This document shows positions 36,299 through 48,479 of a stretch of DNA of 64,000 nucleotides, piece by piece. The notes under the pieces were generated by a model that saw nothing but the letters and a program-made list of their open reading frames with translations, was not told the origin of the DNA and made no database searches. Source of the stretch: Nymphaea colorata (Eukaryota > Streptophyta > Magnoliopsida > Nymphaeales > Nymphaeaceae). The stretch covers positions 10,678,571-10,742,570 of the forward strand of contig NC_045138.2 in the NCBI RefSeq assembly GCF_008831285.2, read 5' to 3'. The position numbers and the translations under genes are program-made. The first letter of the stretch is position 1; each line of letters begins with the position of its first letter.

Positions 36299-36722
36299 TA
36301 AGGGTGGGCATCGGGCCGGCCCGGCCCGATAAAGAACCGTCGGGAACCGCCCGATGGGCCGCTGGGTCGGGCCCGGGTCCGGCCCGGATATTTAACGGGT
36401 CGGGCCGGGCCGGGCCCGGATATATGAAACCTGAGCCCGGGCCCGGCCCGGTTATAATAAAATAATATTATTTTTAATTTATAAAATATTTTTTAAAAAA
36501 TAAATAGTATTTATTAGTGATAAATATATAATATTAAAATTAAAAAATTAAAAAAAATATATATTTTAATTTTTAACGGGCCGGGCCGGGGCTGACCCGG
36601 GCCGGCATATCAGGCCCGAACCCGGCCCGTTAACAGTTTTTCCCGGGCCGGGCCCGGGCCCGGGCCCGAGGCGGGCCGGGTACCGGGTACCCGGCGGTGG
36701 CCCGGCCCTGTGCCCACCCTTA
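36299..36722. mobile_element. hAT-type MITE, 424 bp, perfect ends
   Basis: Perfect 12-bp terminal inverted repeats TAAGGGTGGGCA bound the element. The flanks aacaaaac (36291-36298 and 36723-36730) are a perfect 8-bp target duplication. Both arms (about 150 bp) are dense GGGCC/CCGGG tracts and the centre is almost pure A+T. Related to the element at 35436 and to the fragments at 32880 and 37128. Confidence 0.85.
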
Positions 36723-37127
36723 AACAAAACTAAATTGCTATAAGTAATTTTACGCAAAAAAAAAAAGTGACAAACACCAACAATGTTTTCAAAATATTCA
36801 TCAATTTACTTCCATGCCATGAACACCCCCACCTCATGTGAGCTCCTTTGGCTATCACAATAATCACAACAGTGATGTACTTACACGTGACAGTGAACTT
36901 AAAAAACTAACAATGGTTTACTATAAAGTAACTGTGTCCTTCAAAAACACATGCAACCATAAAGAGGCATTTGCTTAGTGTCCCAAGCCACTAAAAATAC
37001 TATGTTCAGTCTAGTCGAATCTGATGCAAATGATGGACATGGAATGCATGGAATGGGCGGACTTGGAGGACCCTCATATAAAAGGGTCCATTAAGTATTG
37101 TTCTGTTGTTTACCGTGAAACAAAAGG

Positions 37128-37345
37128 CATGGAACTTGGGCTGGGCATCAGGCCAGACCGGCCCAGTGGGTTCATTTTCATGTTTAAGACCTGGCCCGTC
37201 AATAATCGGGCTGAGTTGGGCCCAAGGCCTATCAGGTACTAGGCGTCATGACTTGCCCAATTCCCAGCCAGACCCGACCATGAACATCAAAAATCAGGCG
37301 GGGCTGGGTGGGTGTATACCAGGCCTAATACCTGATAGGCCTGAA
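37128..37345. mobile_element. Fragment of the GGGCC-rich MITE family
   Basis: 'gggctgggcatcaggcc' at the left and 'taggcctgaaa' at the right, with gggcc/ggccc blocks between. The ends have decayed and no target duplication is clear. Confidence 0.5.
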
Positions 37346-38010
37346 AAAATGCACCATATTAAATCTTGAAGATAATCTTTCGCATCACTGAAAGAAGAAC
37401 CGTCTAAACAAAATTTTCATCTCTTTGTTGATTAACAATCAAGAAGCAGCGACCGTGCCAACTAAATTAGGCTTCCACATAGCCGTTGGACACGATAACA
37501 TCAAAAATAAAATATGTGCAGTTTGTGGTGTTTGCATCCCACATCTCCCAAATATTGGTGTTCTTGTACAAATAAATAATCAATGCTCAAATTTACATAA
37601 GATATTCAACAAATGCTGAAAAAATGAAATTATGTCAGTGAAAACAAAGTACACAACACAAGGAATGAAGTTCAGATGTATTGCAGGCAAAACATTAAAG
37701 ATTTAAAAGGTTCACCATCCACTAAAGTCATTATTTGGAACAAAACTGGAACAATGACATGGAACACATAAATTCTTCTACAAAAATAAAAATAGTTTTA
37801 CATAGTGTCATACTACAAGCTCAAAGTACTTGCGTATATATCGGAATATGTAGGTTTAACATTGTAAAAATAAGTACATGCACCAAGAAAACCCCATATA
37901 CAAATCAAAAGTTCATGTAAATGACTAAATATGAAGATGCCATGCATGGGCCTCAAATCCTAGAAAACACATGGCCTAGCTGAAAATAGATAAATTAAAA
38001 CGATCCATAC

Positions 38011-38095
38011 AGCTATTATTCCTTTTCGGGCCTCTTGTAATTTATCATTTGCAATCCGCTCTTTGGCTAAAAGGGTGGTATTCATATGATCCAAG
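38011..38095 (-). pseudogene. FDM/IDN2-like coiled-coil exon, truncated copy 0
   Basis: On the minus strand only the last third of the repeated exon remains (LLAKERIANDKL-type text, cf. 'LNQTLIxKERxSNDELQEARKEL' in FDM proteins). Its 5' part is cut exactly where the MITE block of the first array unit begins. It marks the low-coordinate edge of the array. Confidence 0.6.
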
Positions 38096-38551
38096 GGGAA
38101 ATGCAGGCATCACGCAGCGCGGCCCGATACAAGCCTGCGTCCTTGCCTGATGGGCTGGCCCAGATCGGCCCAACGGAAGCCCGACCCGGTCCAATAACAC
38201 TTAAATATTTTTAATATATTTTATATTTAAAAAAATTATTTTATGTTTGTAAAAAAGTTTATTTTATATTTATAAAAAAACTTATTGTAACCGAGCGAGG
38301 CCAAGTAAGAGCCGAGTCCGGGCTGACCCGACATCTGAAAGTAGGGCTTGGGCCCGAGCCCGATACCCAAAACTCGGGCCTGGGCTTGGTCCGACCCCGA
38401 TCGGTTATAATAATTTTTTCTTTAAATATAAAATAATTTTTCTGCCCTGATCGGTAGTTGAGCATAGAATAATTCAGGATAATGAAGAGAAGTATGACAA
38501 AATATCTAAGCATAATAACAGTATGCGAAAGAAAAGGAGAACGATCCATGC

Positions 38552-39014
38552 GGCCATTATTTCTTTTCGGTTCTCTTGTAATTCATCATTTGCAATTTTT
38601 TTTCAGCTAAGAGGGAGGTATTCAGTTGATCCAAGTCATCCACCTCAGTTTCTTTTTCTTTCAGCATGGTCCTTATGGACTCCATTTTGTCTCTAATATG
38701 CTCCATCATTTGTATTTTTCCTTTCAACTTTTCTATCTCTACAACCAAATTCTGCTCCAGCCTCTTTTGCATATCAAGAACCTTCCTATGTGATTCATCT
38801 TTCTCTCTCTGTACATTTAATAAGTATTATTTAGCCCATACTCAATTTTTGTATGACAAGCAATAAATTTTGTCAAACTAAACTACACATTGAAAATTTT
38901 CATAGAGAGAAGCTTTCATAGACCTTATGATTCTCATATAACTTCATTAAATTTTCATCAGTGTTCTTCTACTCCATACTGGCTGCTTGAAAATTAGCAT
39001 ATGTGGCAACAAAA
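38552..39014 (-). pseudogene. FDM/IDN2-like exons A and B, copy 1
   Basis: Exon A at 39014-38924 (minus) reads ANFQAA..EQK.TDENLMKLYE, and exon B at 38808-38552 reads LVVEIEKLKGKIQMMEHIRD followed by KMESIRTMLKEKE. In plants these blocks belong to the coiled coil between the XS and XH domains of FDM1-5/IDN2, which bind RNA intermediates in RNA-directed DNA methylation. Exon B here has a small deletion after QKRLE, a frameshift after LLAE, and a GC in place of the donor GT. The acceptor of exon A is damaged. Confidence 0.72.
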
Positions 39015-39654
39015 TAGAAATATAGAAATTTAACATAGTAAGCTAACGTGTACACATTTTAAAAGACAACTCATATGCACTTATATAGTACGAAGAAAGA
39101 CATGTCATAAAAAGTTGAAAATTCATATACTCTTTAAAAAACAGCTAGGCATCACTAGACATTGGGAAATGCAGGCATCATGCAGCCCTGCCCGATACAG
39201 GCCTGGGTCCGGGCCTGATGGGCCGGCATGGATCGGCTTGACGGGGGCCCGCTTTGGTCCAATAACACTTAAATATTTTTAATATATTTTATATTTAAAA
39301 AATTATTTTATGTTTATAAAAAAGGTTCTCTTATATTTATAAAAAAAATTATTGTAACCGAGCGAAGACCGGTAAGAGCCGGGTAAGAATTGAGTCTGGG
39401 CTGCCCCGACCCAGTGAGAACTGTGTCTGAACTGGCCCGACGTCTGAAAGTCAGGCCTGGGCCTGAGCCCGATAACGGAAACCCAGGCCTAGGCTTGTCC
39501 CGACCCTAATCGGTTATAATAATTTTTTTTAAATATAAAATAATTTTTCTACCCTCATCGGTAGTAGAGCATAGAATAATATAGGATAATGAAGACAAGT
39601 GCGATGTATCAAAATATTTAAGCATAATAACAGTATGCGAAAGAAAAGGAAAAC

Positions 39655-40116
39655 GATTCTTTTCGGACCTCTTGCAATTCATCATTTGCAATCTACTGTT
39701 TGGTTAAGAGGGTGGTATTCATTTGATCCAAGTCATCCAACTCAATTTCTTTTTCCTTTAGTGTGGTCCTCATGGACTCCATTTTGTCTCTAGTATGCTC
39801 CATCATTTGTAATTTTCCTTTCAACTTCTCTATCTCTACCTCCAAATTCTACTTGTCCTCCAGCATCTTTTGCATATCAAGAATCTTCTTGTGCGCTTCC
39901 TCTTTCTCTCTCTGTACATTTACTAAGCATCATTTAGCTCATAATCAATTTTTGTATGACAAGTAATAAATTTTGCTAAACTAAACAACACATCGAAATT
40001 TTTCAAAGAGAGAAGCTTTCATAGACTATATGATCCTCATATAGCTTCATTAAATTTTCGTCAGTCTTCTTCTGCTCCATACTGGCTGCTTGAAGATTGG
40101 CATCTATGGCAGCATA
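39655..40116 (-). pseudogene. FDM/IDN2-like exons A and B, copy 2
   Basis: Exon A lies at 40116-40027 and exon B at 39911-39655 (minus). Exon B keeps its acceptor (tgtacag) but has an in-frame TAG after LEDK, another stop near LLTKQ, and a deletion that removes its 3' splice donor region (the 'cgatccatac' block of other copies is shortened). Confidence 0.7.
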
Positions 40117-40749
40117 CTAGAAATATAGAAATTTAACATAATAAGCTAACATGTACACATTTTAGGAGACAACTCATCCATTATACACATATACAGTACG
40201 AAGAAAGGACAAGTCATAAAACATGAAATTCAGATACGCCTTAAGAAACAGCTAGGCATCACTAGACATTGGGAAGTGTAGGCATCATGCAGCCCTGCCC
40301 GATACAGGCTTGGGTTTGGGCCTGATGGGGGCCCAACCAGGTCCAATAACACTTAAATATTTTTAATATATTTTATATTTAAAAAATCATTTTATGTTTA
40401 TAAAAAGTTCATTGTATATTTATAAAAAAAAATTATTGTAACTGAGCGAGGCCCCATAAGAGCCGGGTGAGAACCGAGTCTGGGCTGGCCCGACCCAATT
40501 AGAACCGGGTCCGGGCTGGCCCGACGTTCGAAAGTTGGGCCTGGGCCCTAGCCCGATACCCGAAACCTAGGCCTGGGCTTGGCTCAGCCCTGATTGGTTA
40601 TAATAATTTTTTTTTAAAATATAAAATAATTTTTCCATGTTGATCGGAAGTTGAGCATAGAATAATATAGGATAATGAAGAGATGTGTGATGTATCAAAA
40701 TATCTAAGCATAATAACAGCATGCGAAAGAAAAGGAGAACGATCCATAC

Positions 40750-41060
40750 GGCTCTTATTTCTTTTCAGGCTAATTGTAATTCATCATTTGCAATATGCTC
40801 TTTGGTTTGGCTAAGAGGGTGGTACTCAGTTGATCTAAGTCATCCAGCTATGCTTCTTTTTCCTTTAGCATGGTCCTCGTGGATTCTATTTTGTCTCTAA
40901 TATGCTCCATTATTTGTATTTTTCCTTTCAACTTCTCAATCTCTACCTCCAAATTCTGCCTGTCCTCCAGCTTCTTTTGCATATCAAGAACCTTCCTGTG
41001 TGCTTCCTCTTTCTCTCTCAGCATCTCTGTCAGCATGCTAGAAATATAGAAATCTAACAT
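40750..41060 (-). pseudogene. FDM/IDN2-like exon B, copy 3
   Basis: Exon B (to about 41020) reads REKEEAHRKVLDMQKKLEDR, then EKLKGKIQIMEHIRDKIES. It keeps a good GT donor (gtatgg), but has an in-frame TAG after KEKEA and a frameshift near LLAKP. Exon A and the intron between are deleted, so the unit is about 180 bp shorter than its neighbours. Confidence 0.7.
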
Positions 41061-41681
41061 AATAAGCTAACATGTACACAATTTAGAAGACAACTCATCC
41101 ATTATGCACATATACAATACGAAGAAAGACGGGTCGTAAAAACATGAAATTCACATACTCGTTAAGAAACAGCTAGGCATCACTAGACATTGGGGGAATG
41201 CAGTTATCATGCAGCCCTGCCCGATACAGGCCAGGCTCCGGGCCTGATGGGACGGCCCGTATAGGCCCGACCGGGTCCAATAACACTTAAATATTTTTAT
41301 TATATTTTATATTTAAAAAATTATTTTAAGTTTGTAAAAAAGCTTATTTTATATTTATAAAAAAAATTATTGTAACCGAGCGAGGGCCGGTAAGATCCGG
41401 GTAAGAACCGAGTCCGAAACAGCCCGACCCAGTAAGAACCGGGGCCGGGCAGGCCCGACGTCCGAAAGTCAAGCCTAGGCTAGAGCCCGATACCCGAAAC
41501 TCGGTCTAAGAATTGGCCCAGCCATGATCGGTTATAATAATTTTTTTTAAATATAAAATAAATTTTCTGCCCCAATCGGTAGTTGAGCATTGAATAATAT
41601 AGGATAATGAAGAGAAGTGCAATGTATCAAAATATCTAAGCATAATAACAGTATGTGAAAGAAAAGGAGAACGATTCAAAC

Positions 41682-42149
41682 GGCTAATATTTCTTTTCGG
41701 ACCCTCTTTAATTCATCATTTCCAATCCGTTCTTTGGCTAAGAGGGTGGTATTCAGTTGATCTAAGTCATCCAGCTCAATTTCTTTTTCCTTTAGCATGG
41801 TTCTCATGGACTCCATTTTGTCTCTAATATACTCCATCATTTGTATTTTTCCTTCCAACTTCTCTATCTCTACCTCCAAATTCTGCTTGTCCTCTAGCTT
41901 CTTTTGCATATCAGGAACCTTCTTGTGTGCTTCCTCCTTCTCTTTTTGTACATTTAATAAGCATTATTTAGCACATACTCAATTTTTGCATGGCAAGCAA
42001 TAATTTTTGTTGAACTAAACTACACATCGAAATTTTCAAAGAGAGAAGCTTTCATACACCTTTTGATCCTCATATAGCTTCATTAAATTCTCATCAGTTT
42101 TCTTTTGCTCCATACTTGCTGCTTGAAAATTAGCATCTGTGGCAGCATA
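41682..42149 (-). pseudogene. FDM/IDN2-like exons A and B, copy 4 (best preserved)
   Basis: Exon A at 42149-42060 reads YAATDANFQAASMEQKKTDE, then NLMKLYEDQK. Exon B at 41945-41682 is fully open: MQKKLEDKQNLEVEIEKLEG ... TMLKEKEIELDDLDQLNTTL ... KERIGNDELKRVRKE. This is the nearest copy to an FDM-type heptad coiled coil. Its acceptor is lost, however (tacaaaaag where other copies have tgtacag). No XS or XH domain is found within 5 kb either side, so it is not a complete gene. Confidence 0.75.
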
Positions 42150-42777
42150 CTACAAATATATAAATTTAACATAGTAAGCTAACATGTACACATTTTAGAA
42201 GACAGCTCATCCATTATGCACACATACAGTACAAGAAAGACAGGTCATAAAAAGATGAAATTCAGATACTCGTTAAAAAACAAGTAGGCATCACTAGACA
42301 ATGGGAAATGCAAGCATCATGCAGCCCTGCCCGATACAGGCCTGGGTCCGGGCCTGAGGGGGCCCTTCCCGGTCCAATAACACTTAAACATTTTTAATAT
42401 ATTTTATATTTAAAAAAATATTTTATGTTTATAAAAAAGTTTATTTTATATTTATAAAAAAATTATCGTAACCAAGCGAGGCCCAGTAAGAGCCAGGTAA
42501 GAACCAAGTCCGGGCTGGCCCGACCCTGCTAGAATCGGGTCCGGGCTGGCCTGACGTTCGAAAGTCTGGTCCAGGCCCGAGCCCGATACCCAAAACCTAG
42601 GCCTGGGCTTGGCCCGGCCCTGATCGGTTATAATAATTTATTTTAAATATAAAATAATTTTTCTACCCTAATCGGTAGTTGAACATAGAATAATATAGGA
42701 TAATGAAGTGAAGTATGATGTATCAACATATCTAAGCATAATAACAGTGTGTGAAAGAAACATAGAATGATCCACAC

Positions 42778-43250
42778 GACTCTTATTTCTTTTCGGGCCA
42801 ACTGTATTTTATCATTTGCAATCCGCTCTTTTGCTAGGAGGGTGGTCTTCAGTTGATCCAAGTCATCCAGCTAGGTTTTTTCTTTCGTTTAGCATGGTCC
42901 TCGAGGACTCTATTTAGTCTCTAATATGCTCCATCATTTGTATTTTTTTTCCTTTCAACTTCTCTCTCTCTACCACTAAATTATGTCTGTCCTCCAGCTT
43001 CTTTTGCATATCAAGAACCTTTTTGTGTGCTTCCTCTTTCTCTCTCTGTACATTTAATAAGCATTATTTAGCCCATACTCAAACTTTGTATGACAGGCAA
43101 TAAATTTTGTTAAACTAAACTACACATCAAAAATTTTCAAAAAGAGAAGCTTTCATAGACCTTATGATCGTCATATAACTTCATTAAATTCTCATCAATC
43201 TTCTTCTGCTCCATACTAGCTGCTTGAAGATTAGCATATGTGGCAGCATA
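42778..43250 (-). pseudogene. FDM/IDN2-like exons A and B, copy 5
   Basis: Exon A lies at 43250-43161 and exon B at 43045-42778 (minus). Exon B has an intact tgtacag acceptor but carries an in-frame TAA after MMEHIRD, an inserted lysine run and a frameshift near LNERK. Its donor region reads gtgtgg. Confidence 0.7.
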
Positions 43251-44949
43251 CTAGAAATATAGAATTTTGATATAGTAAGCTAACATGTACACATTTTAGA
43301 AGACAGCTCATCCATTATGCACATATACAAGAAAGACAGGTCATAAAAAATGAAATTCAGATACTCGTTAAAGAATGGCTAAGCATCACTAGACATTGGA
43401 AATGAATGCATCATGCAGCCCTGCGCGATACAGGCCTGGGTCTGGGCCTGAGGGGCCATCCCGGATCGGCCCGATGAGGGCTCGACCCAGTCCAATAACA
43501 CTTAAATATTTTTAATATATTTTATATTTAAAAAATTATTTTATGTTTATAAAAAAGCTTATTTTATATTTATAAAAAAAATTATCGTAACCGAGCTAAT
43601 GTGTGCCTTGCATTTGCACCTTTGCGCATCGCGCGCTGCACGCCAAGATGAGGCCTGGGGGGCAGTTTTGGCTTGGCTGGGTGGGCATCAGTCCTGCCCA
43701 CACCCCAAAGGGGTGTTTGAAGGGCTAGTGGTCAATCCCACTTAGTCGAAGCCTATCTTAAAAAAAATAAAATTAATTCAAAAATAGTTGAAATTCGCAT
43801 GAAAATCATGTTAAATTAAAAAAAATCAAATTTTGAGTTTTGACTTCAAAATTCTTTATAAATACTCCCACAATCCTTTCTACCGGGTATGAGTTAACCC
43901 TTGAGAAATTTTTAATGTTTTCTCACTTGAAGTTTTAGAGTTTTTCCTTAACTTTTTTTCTCTATTTTTCTTTTCTTCTCTTCTTCATTTTCTCCTAACT
44001 TGGAAGCAAGCTTTTCCAAGTTCAAACTCTTCAAGGAAGCACGAGGAGACCTCTTGGAAGGATATTTTCATCATTTTGGAGCTTCATCCTATGCGATCCT
44101 GAGATCACTCAAAGAAGAAAGCTCATTTCTAATATCATCTATTTTTTAGGTATGTGGTCCTCCATTTTATTTTCATTTCCTTTTGCCACCTCCCCTTGGT
44201 CGTGCTACAAAGTCTAAGGATTTCCTCTCTAGAGTCAAGAGCTACTCTTGAGGCAACGAGAGTATGAGTAAGGCGAAATAAATTTCATTTCTCATTTATT
44301 TTCAAAAATATGTTAGTTATATGTTTGAGATGATGTTCATGTGTGATATACTAATTTTCTTAATTAATGAGAAAATACACGACGAGAATGAGTGTTTGGG
44401 TTGAGATATTTCTTCATTCTTGTGTTGATATTTGATGTTGAGACTTGTTCAACCTAAGAAAGCCCTTAACGAATTTGTACATGTTAAAGTGCATTTTTAT
44501 GTCATTCTCACGTTTAGTTTATCTCTTAATCATCTGATTAGGAATCCAAATGGTGCTTTATTACGTGCTTGATTCTCTTTCATACCCAATGATGGAAGAA
44601 ATAGACTTTCTTGTAGGAAACGAAACAAATATGAGTTTATGTTTATGTATAAAATATTTGAAATCATGTTTTTCAAAAGATTTTTAAAAGCAAATACGAT
44701 CTTTAACGAGGTCTTGGAGATTTAGCATAGACTCTTGCATGAGTCCAAGTTCCTCTCTGGCCTACATAGAAGAATTGAAGTCGGATATTTTAAAGTCATT
44801 TCTTGATTTCAACTCTCCTGAAAACATATATGTATATACATGTTATATATGTACATATTAAGATGACTACCTCTCTTTGTCCTTCTTTTTTTATGATTTA
44901 ATATATCCTTTTAAAAATTCTCATACACGTACATATGAACATATATACA

Positions 44950-44950
<1 letters not shown>

Positions 44951-45003
<53 letters not shown>
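44951..45003. repeat. (CT)n microsatellite
   Basis: About 52 bp of CT with one interruption. Confidence 0.95.
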
Positions 45004-45008
<5 letters not shown>

Positions 45009-45103
45009 ATTTTCTCTAAAGTCTCTGTCTTTCTCTCTTTTTAAAAATCTTCTTCTCCCTCTCCATTTGATTTGATATTTCCTTTTCATAAAACTTTCAT
45101 ATA

Positions 45104-45116
45104 CGCGTGTGTGTGT

Positions 45117-45152
<36 letters not shown>
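45104..45152. repeat. (TG)n microsatellite
   Basis: About 48 bp of TG with one TA interruption. Confidence 0.95.
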
Positions 45153-45153
<1 letters not shown>

Positions 45154-46029
45154 TTTTTAAAAAATCTTTTATTTTATGATTTTAGATTTTTTTTTCTCTT
45201 TTTCACTCTTTCTCTCTATGAAGCCTTTCATCTTTTTCATTCTTCCAAATATTTTTCTCCCATGATTTGAAGTTTTAATTTCTTATTTGTCAGCTTCACC
45301 AAGACCAAAACTCAAGTAATGACCCAATATTAGAATCATGCTTGATGGTCTACAACCCTATTCCATTTTCAAAAAATTCTCTCTTTTCATAATAATATTT
45401 ATGATAACCTTATAAATAAAAACGAGAAACTTAGATGAATGTGGTGGTAGGAATGCTTTTAGATGAATGTCATGGAAGGAATAAATGATTTTCATCTAAT
45501 CATGTAGGATCAATGCATTCATACATTCACTTTTACTTAACATCACAAATGATCTATAAAAGAACTTAAGCAAGATGAAATGGAGCTCTAACTAGATAGT
45601 AACCAAATAAGAGCAAAATCTCAAACCTACTTAAAGTGTTAAGAGAACACTAAAGTGACTTCAAACAGTGATCTCCAAGGTTTTTCAAAAATTGTAAAGA
45701 TTTCTCAATTCAAAATTTCTCAAACCAAAATGTTTTACACTCTCAAATTGTTCTTCAAAACTTTTTTAAAATCTTGAAACATCAAATTTTCAACATTTTT
45801 CTCAAACACTACATCGCATTTAGAATGAAAAAGATGTTTAAATGAAAACAAAATGCATCAAGAATAAATGTAGTCCTTGGATTGATTACTCCCTGTAAAG
45901 GTGCCGGGAACGGTCAATCCTCATACCGACAGGCGAGTCCCCTTCTCTCTTATTTAAAATAAAACCTTATTTTTTGAGAGCACTCCAAAAACCAAATATT
46001 TTGGGGATGCAAACACAAACTGTGAAGCA

Positions 46030-48330
46030 ACTATAGATACATGGGTTGCTATATGTTTTGAGCCATCATGGATAAAACTTTCTATTTACTTTTACTTAAT
46101 TTTCACCAAGATAATATGTTGAATTTTTTATCAATTGGAGCTTCTTCTAGTCGATCAGTCAAACCTATTTTCAGATCTACACGGGGTACTTGGTGAAAAC
46201 AAAAATTCATATAATATGTCTTGAACTTAATGCAATTTCTGTCGCTCATATCATACATGCTTTTGCACTTAGCATATAGTTCAAGAAGGGTGCTCTCGAT
46301 TTTCTCGTATAGAGTCAATGTATTAGGTACATTATTTTTCTCAGGAAAAACTTCACATAATACATTTTATACCTTGGATCTAAGACAATGTAATTGTAAA
46401 CATGACATTTTATTATTTTCTCAATATTTGTCAAAATTTTCTTGCATTTTATGAGCTTATATCCTTACATATTCATTACCTACTACACGATACTCATGCA
46501 AATTTTTTTAATGCATTCACTTCTTACAAAACTGAATTAGTTGCTGCATGCTTAGTGACAGAGAAAAGAATTGATTTATTGTAGAAAACTTTTAACAACT
46601 GACAAAAAAAAAAGATGCATAGCTCGGTTCATCCTCAAAAGGCAAACTTGTATGATAGTATTGATGGAATCGAAATGTAGAAAGACATTTTTGTAGAACA
46701 ATACATTTTGGAACATTATAAATGCATAATTTTATTGATAAGAACATCAAATGATAATTTCGTTACACCATTCAAACTCACTGTTAGTGTAGTTAAATAC
46801 AATGAGATGAAACGAAGCATTGAGCCTATGAAGTGAGGCAAAATGACATGAAGCAAAGTGAAGTAGCTTCATGACCAAAATTTAAGTATATAATATCCAT
46901 AAAATAATACCAAAAAAGAAAAGAACAACTAATGTGCAATAAGGACATAAAAAAGTATATTTTACAAATATTCATCATTGTTCATAGCTCATAAATAGTT
47001 CCTAAACAATTACCTACCACACTATACAACAGCAAATCACATGAATTCAATCAGATGAATACACAGACAATCAAAAGTTAGTTACATTTAAAAACAAAAA
47101 AAGAGAACTATAAGGGCTACAACTTTTTTTATAGTTGATTACTTGGATACACAATGGTACACCATGATAAAAATTAAAATTTGATCACAATAAGAAATGA
47201 AGTAAGCTCTATCAGAAGCAAGAATGCAAAAAAAAAAAAAAACTAATCTGTTTGACAATAGGCTAGCAAAAATTTTAAAAAAATGAAAGAGAGAGTGCCA
47301 AGAGCTGCTAGATAGCAGACCTTTGCAACAAAAAAAAAAAAGATGTTTTGGGGCAGGGGGTGGGGAGGACTACCAGCTGTCCTTATTTGCAATAGGTATG
47401 CCAAGGAATTGATGGCCGTTGAAGAGAAGAAGTTTGTAGAAGACTGGAGACAGTCACCAGCCTTCATCGGAAAGTGGAGGTGCTGACATGTTTTGAGGGA
47501 AGAGCTTAGCAGGACTTCTCCCATAAATTTTGAAGTGTCGCGAGAGGTTGTTTTTGATATTGTGCCTAAAGTCATGCTCCACACACCAGGTGTGCATTAG
47601 GACAGGGCCACTTCACCCAACTGCTTTGAGGCATTTTGTTGGGTGAAGCATGTGAGACACTCACTCCATGTAGTGAAATGTGCGCCCTTAACAACACTGC
47701 CATTGCTTTTGAACAATACATAGAAATATGCAATCAGTTTGGAAATTCCTTTACATAGTTAACACTTTCACAATTTTTTTAAATTGCATCATGCATATTC
47801 TACATTCTATCATAAACCATAAGATTTAAAATATGTGAGCTGCAATGAATATGAAAGTGTTGCCCTCTCAACAGAATAAAATTTCTTTCTCCTTAATTCC
47901 TTTAGTTCACCTATTGCACTAACATTTGTCAAACGATTATCAGTAGTAACACAAAATAATTTTGATTGAATCTTCCATATAAAAGTACAATATGATAGTG
48001 TCTCATACAAACTATTTGCATTATGTAGTTGAGGTACATTTATAAAACTGAATGAGAATGCAACTTTCAATGATTATCAATATATTGTCTGGTCACAAAT
48101 TTTTGAATTACATTTTCGCAGCCTTGTGTATTGACATAGTATTTCTCTCTAGTGTTTTCCTCAAAATTGGTATAAACTTTGAATTACAAGATTGAAAAGC
48201 GATGATTATATATTTTTGTTGCACTAATCTAAATGAAAACTTATGTACTATTATTGTCTTAGTTATTAACTCTCTTGTATGAAGTTGCACTAGATTCATA
48301 AATTTAGGTGACAAAGTTTGTTGACCACTG
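46030..48330 (-). pseudogene. hAT transposase remnant (RICESLEEPER/Ac type)
   Basis: Minus-strand pieces lie in transposase order. RELITKTIIVHKFSFRLVQQ at about 48280-48220 is the 'RELLAKAIIIHxxPFxFVE' block. NVPQLHNANSLYETL and LFCVTTDNRLTNVSAI at about 48030-47890 match 'H.G..I......W.I..K.F.ITLDNASNN'. VLDPRYKMYYVKFF lies at about 46390-46350, and FNILSWWKL plus a MMAQNI piece at about 46140-46060 match the C-terminal dimerisation domain ('FDILxWWKxN...YPxLSxMAxDIL'). Stops and shifts are frequent. About 1.2 kb (46600-47760) between the blocks shows no transposase text and is probably an insertion. Confidence 0.72.
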
Positions 48331-48479
48331 TAATCACCCCAAAATTTTCAATCTCTATTTAGCATTTTTCGAACATTTTATGATAACTTTATAACAACAT
48401 TCAAGGATTTTCAGCTTCAAACACTTCAATTTCTGTTAATTATGGTCAATTTCTTCTTTTATTTTACAATCAACAATAT

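Larger units (their letters stand above)
38096..43600. repeat. Direct tandem array of ~1.1-kb units, five full and one partial
   Basis: The shared anchor 'gcagccctgcccgatacagg' (or a close variant) occurs at 38114, 39182, 40289, 41211, 42321 and 43415, so the spacings are 1068, 1107, 922, 1110 and 1094 bp. Each unit holds, in order on the plus strand, a GGCCCG-rich/TA-rich MITE-like block of about 400-450 bp, a minus-strand coiled-coil exon (B) and a shorter minus-strand exon (A). The third unit has lost exon A, which explains its shorter length. The sixth unit stops after the first half of the MITE at about 43590, where unrelated sequence begins. Copies differ by scattered substitutions and small indels, so the amplification is not recent. 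Confidence 0.92.
43601..46010. other. Probable Ty3-gypsy LTR/leader remnants and simple repeats
   Basis: No coding frame is recognised. A stretch at about 44390-44530 ('gacttgttcaacc...tgtacatgtta') is echoed at about 50260-50370, so the two places carry copies of one repeat. 'ggtgccgggaacggtcaa' at about 45900 and the CT-rich parts resemble LTR-retrotransposon leader sequence. This is assigned by composition only. Confidence 0.35.

Noticed and set aside
38011-43250. One functional FDM gene with an expanded coiled coil made from all array exons
   Set aside because: Copies 1, 2, 3 and 5 hold stops or frameshifts, copy 4 lacks its acceptor, and XS/XH domains are missing.
38096-43600. The direct repeats as a CRISPR array or satellite
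   Set aside because: Units are about 1.1 kb with exon-like content; plant genomes have no CRISPR arrays, and satellites would not keep splice sites and coiled-coil frames.
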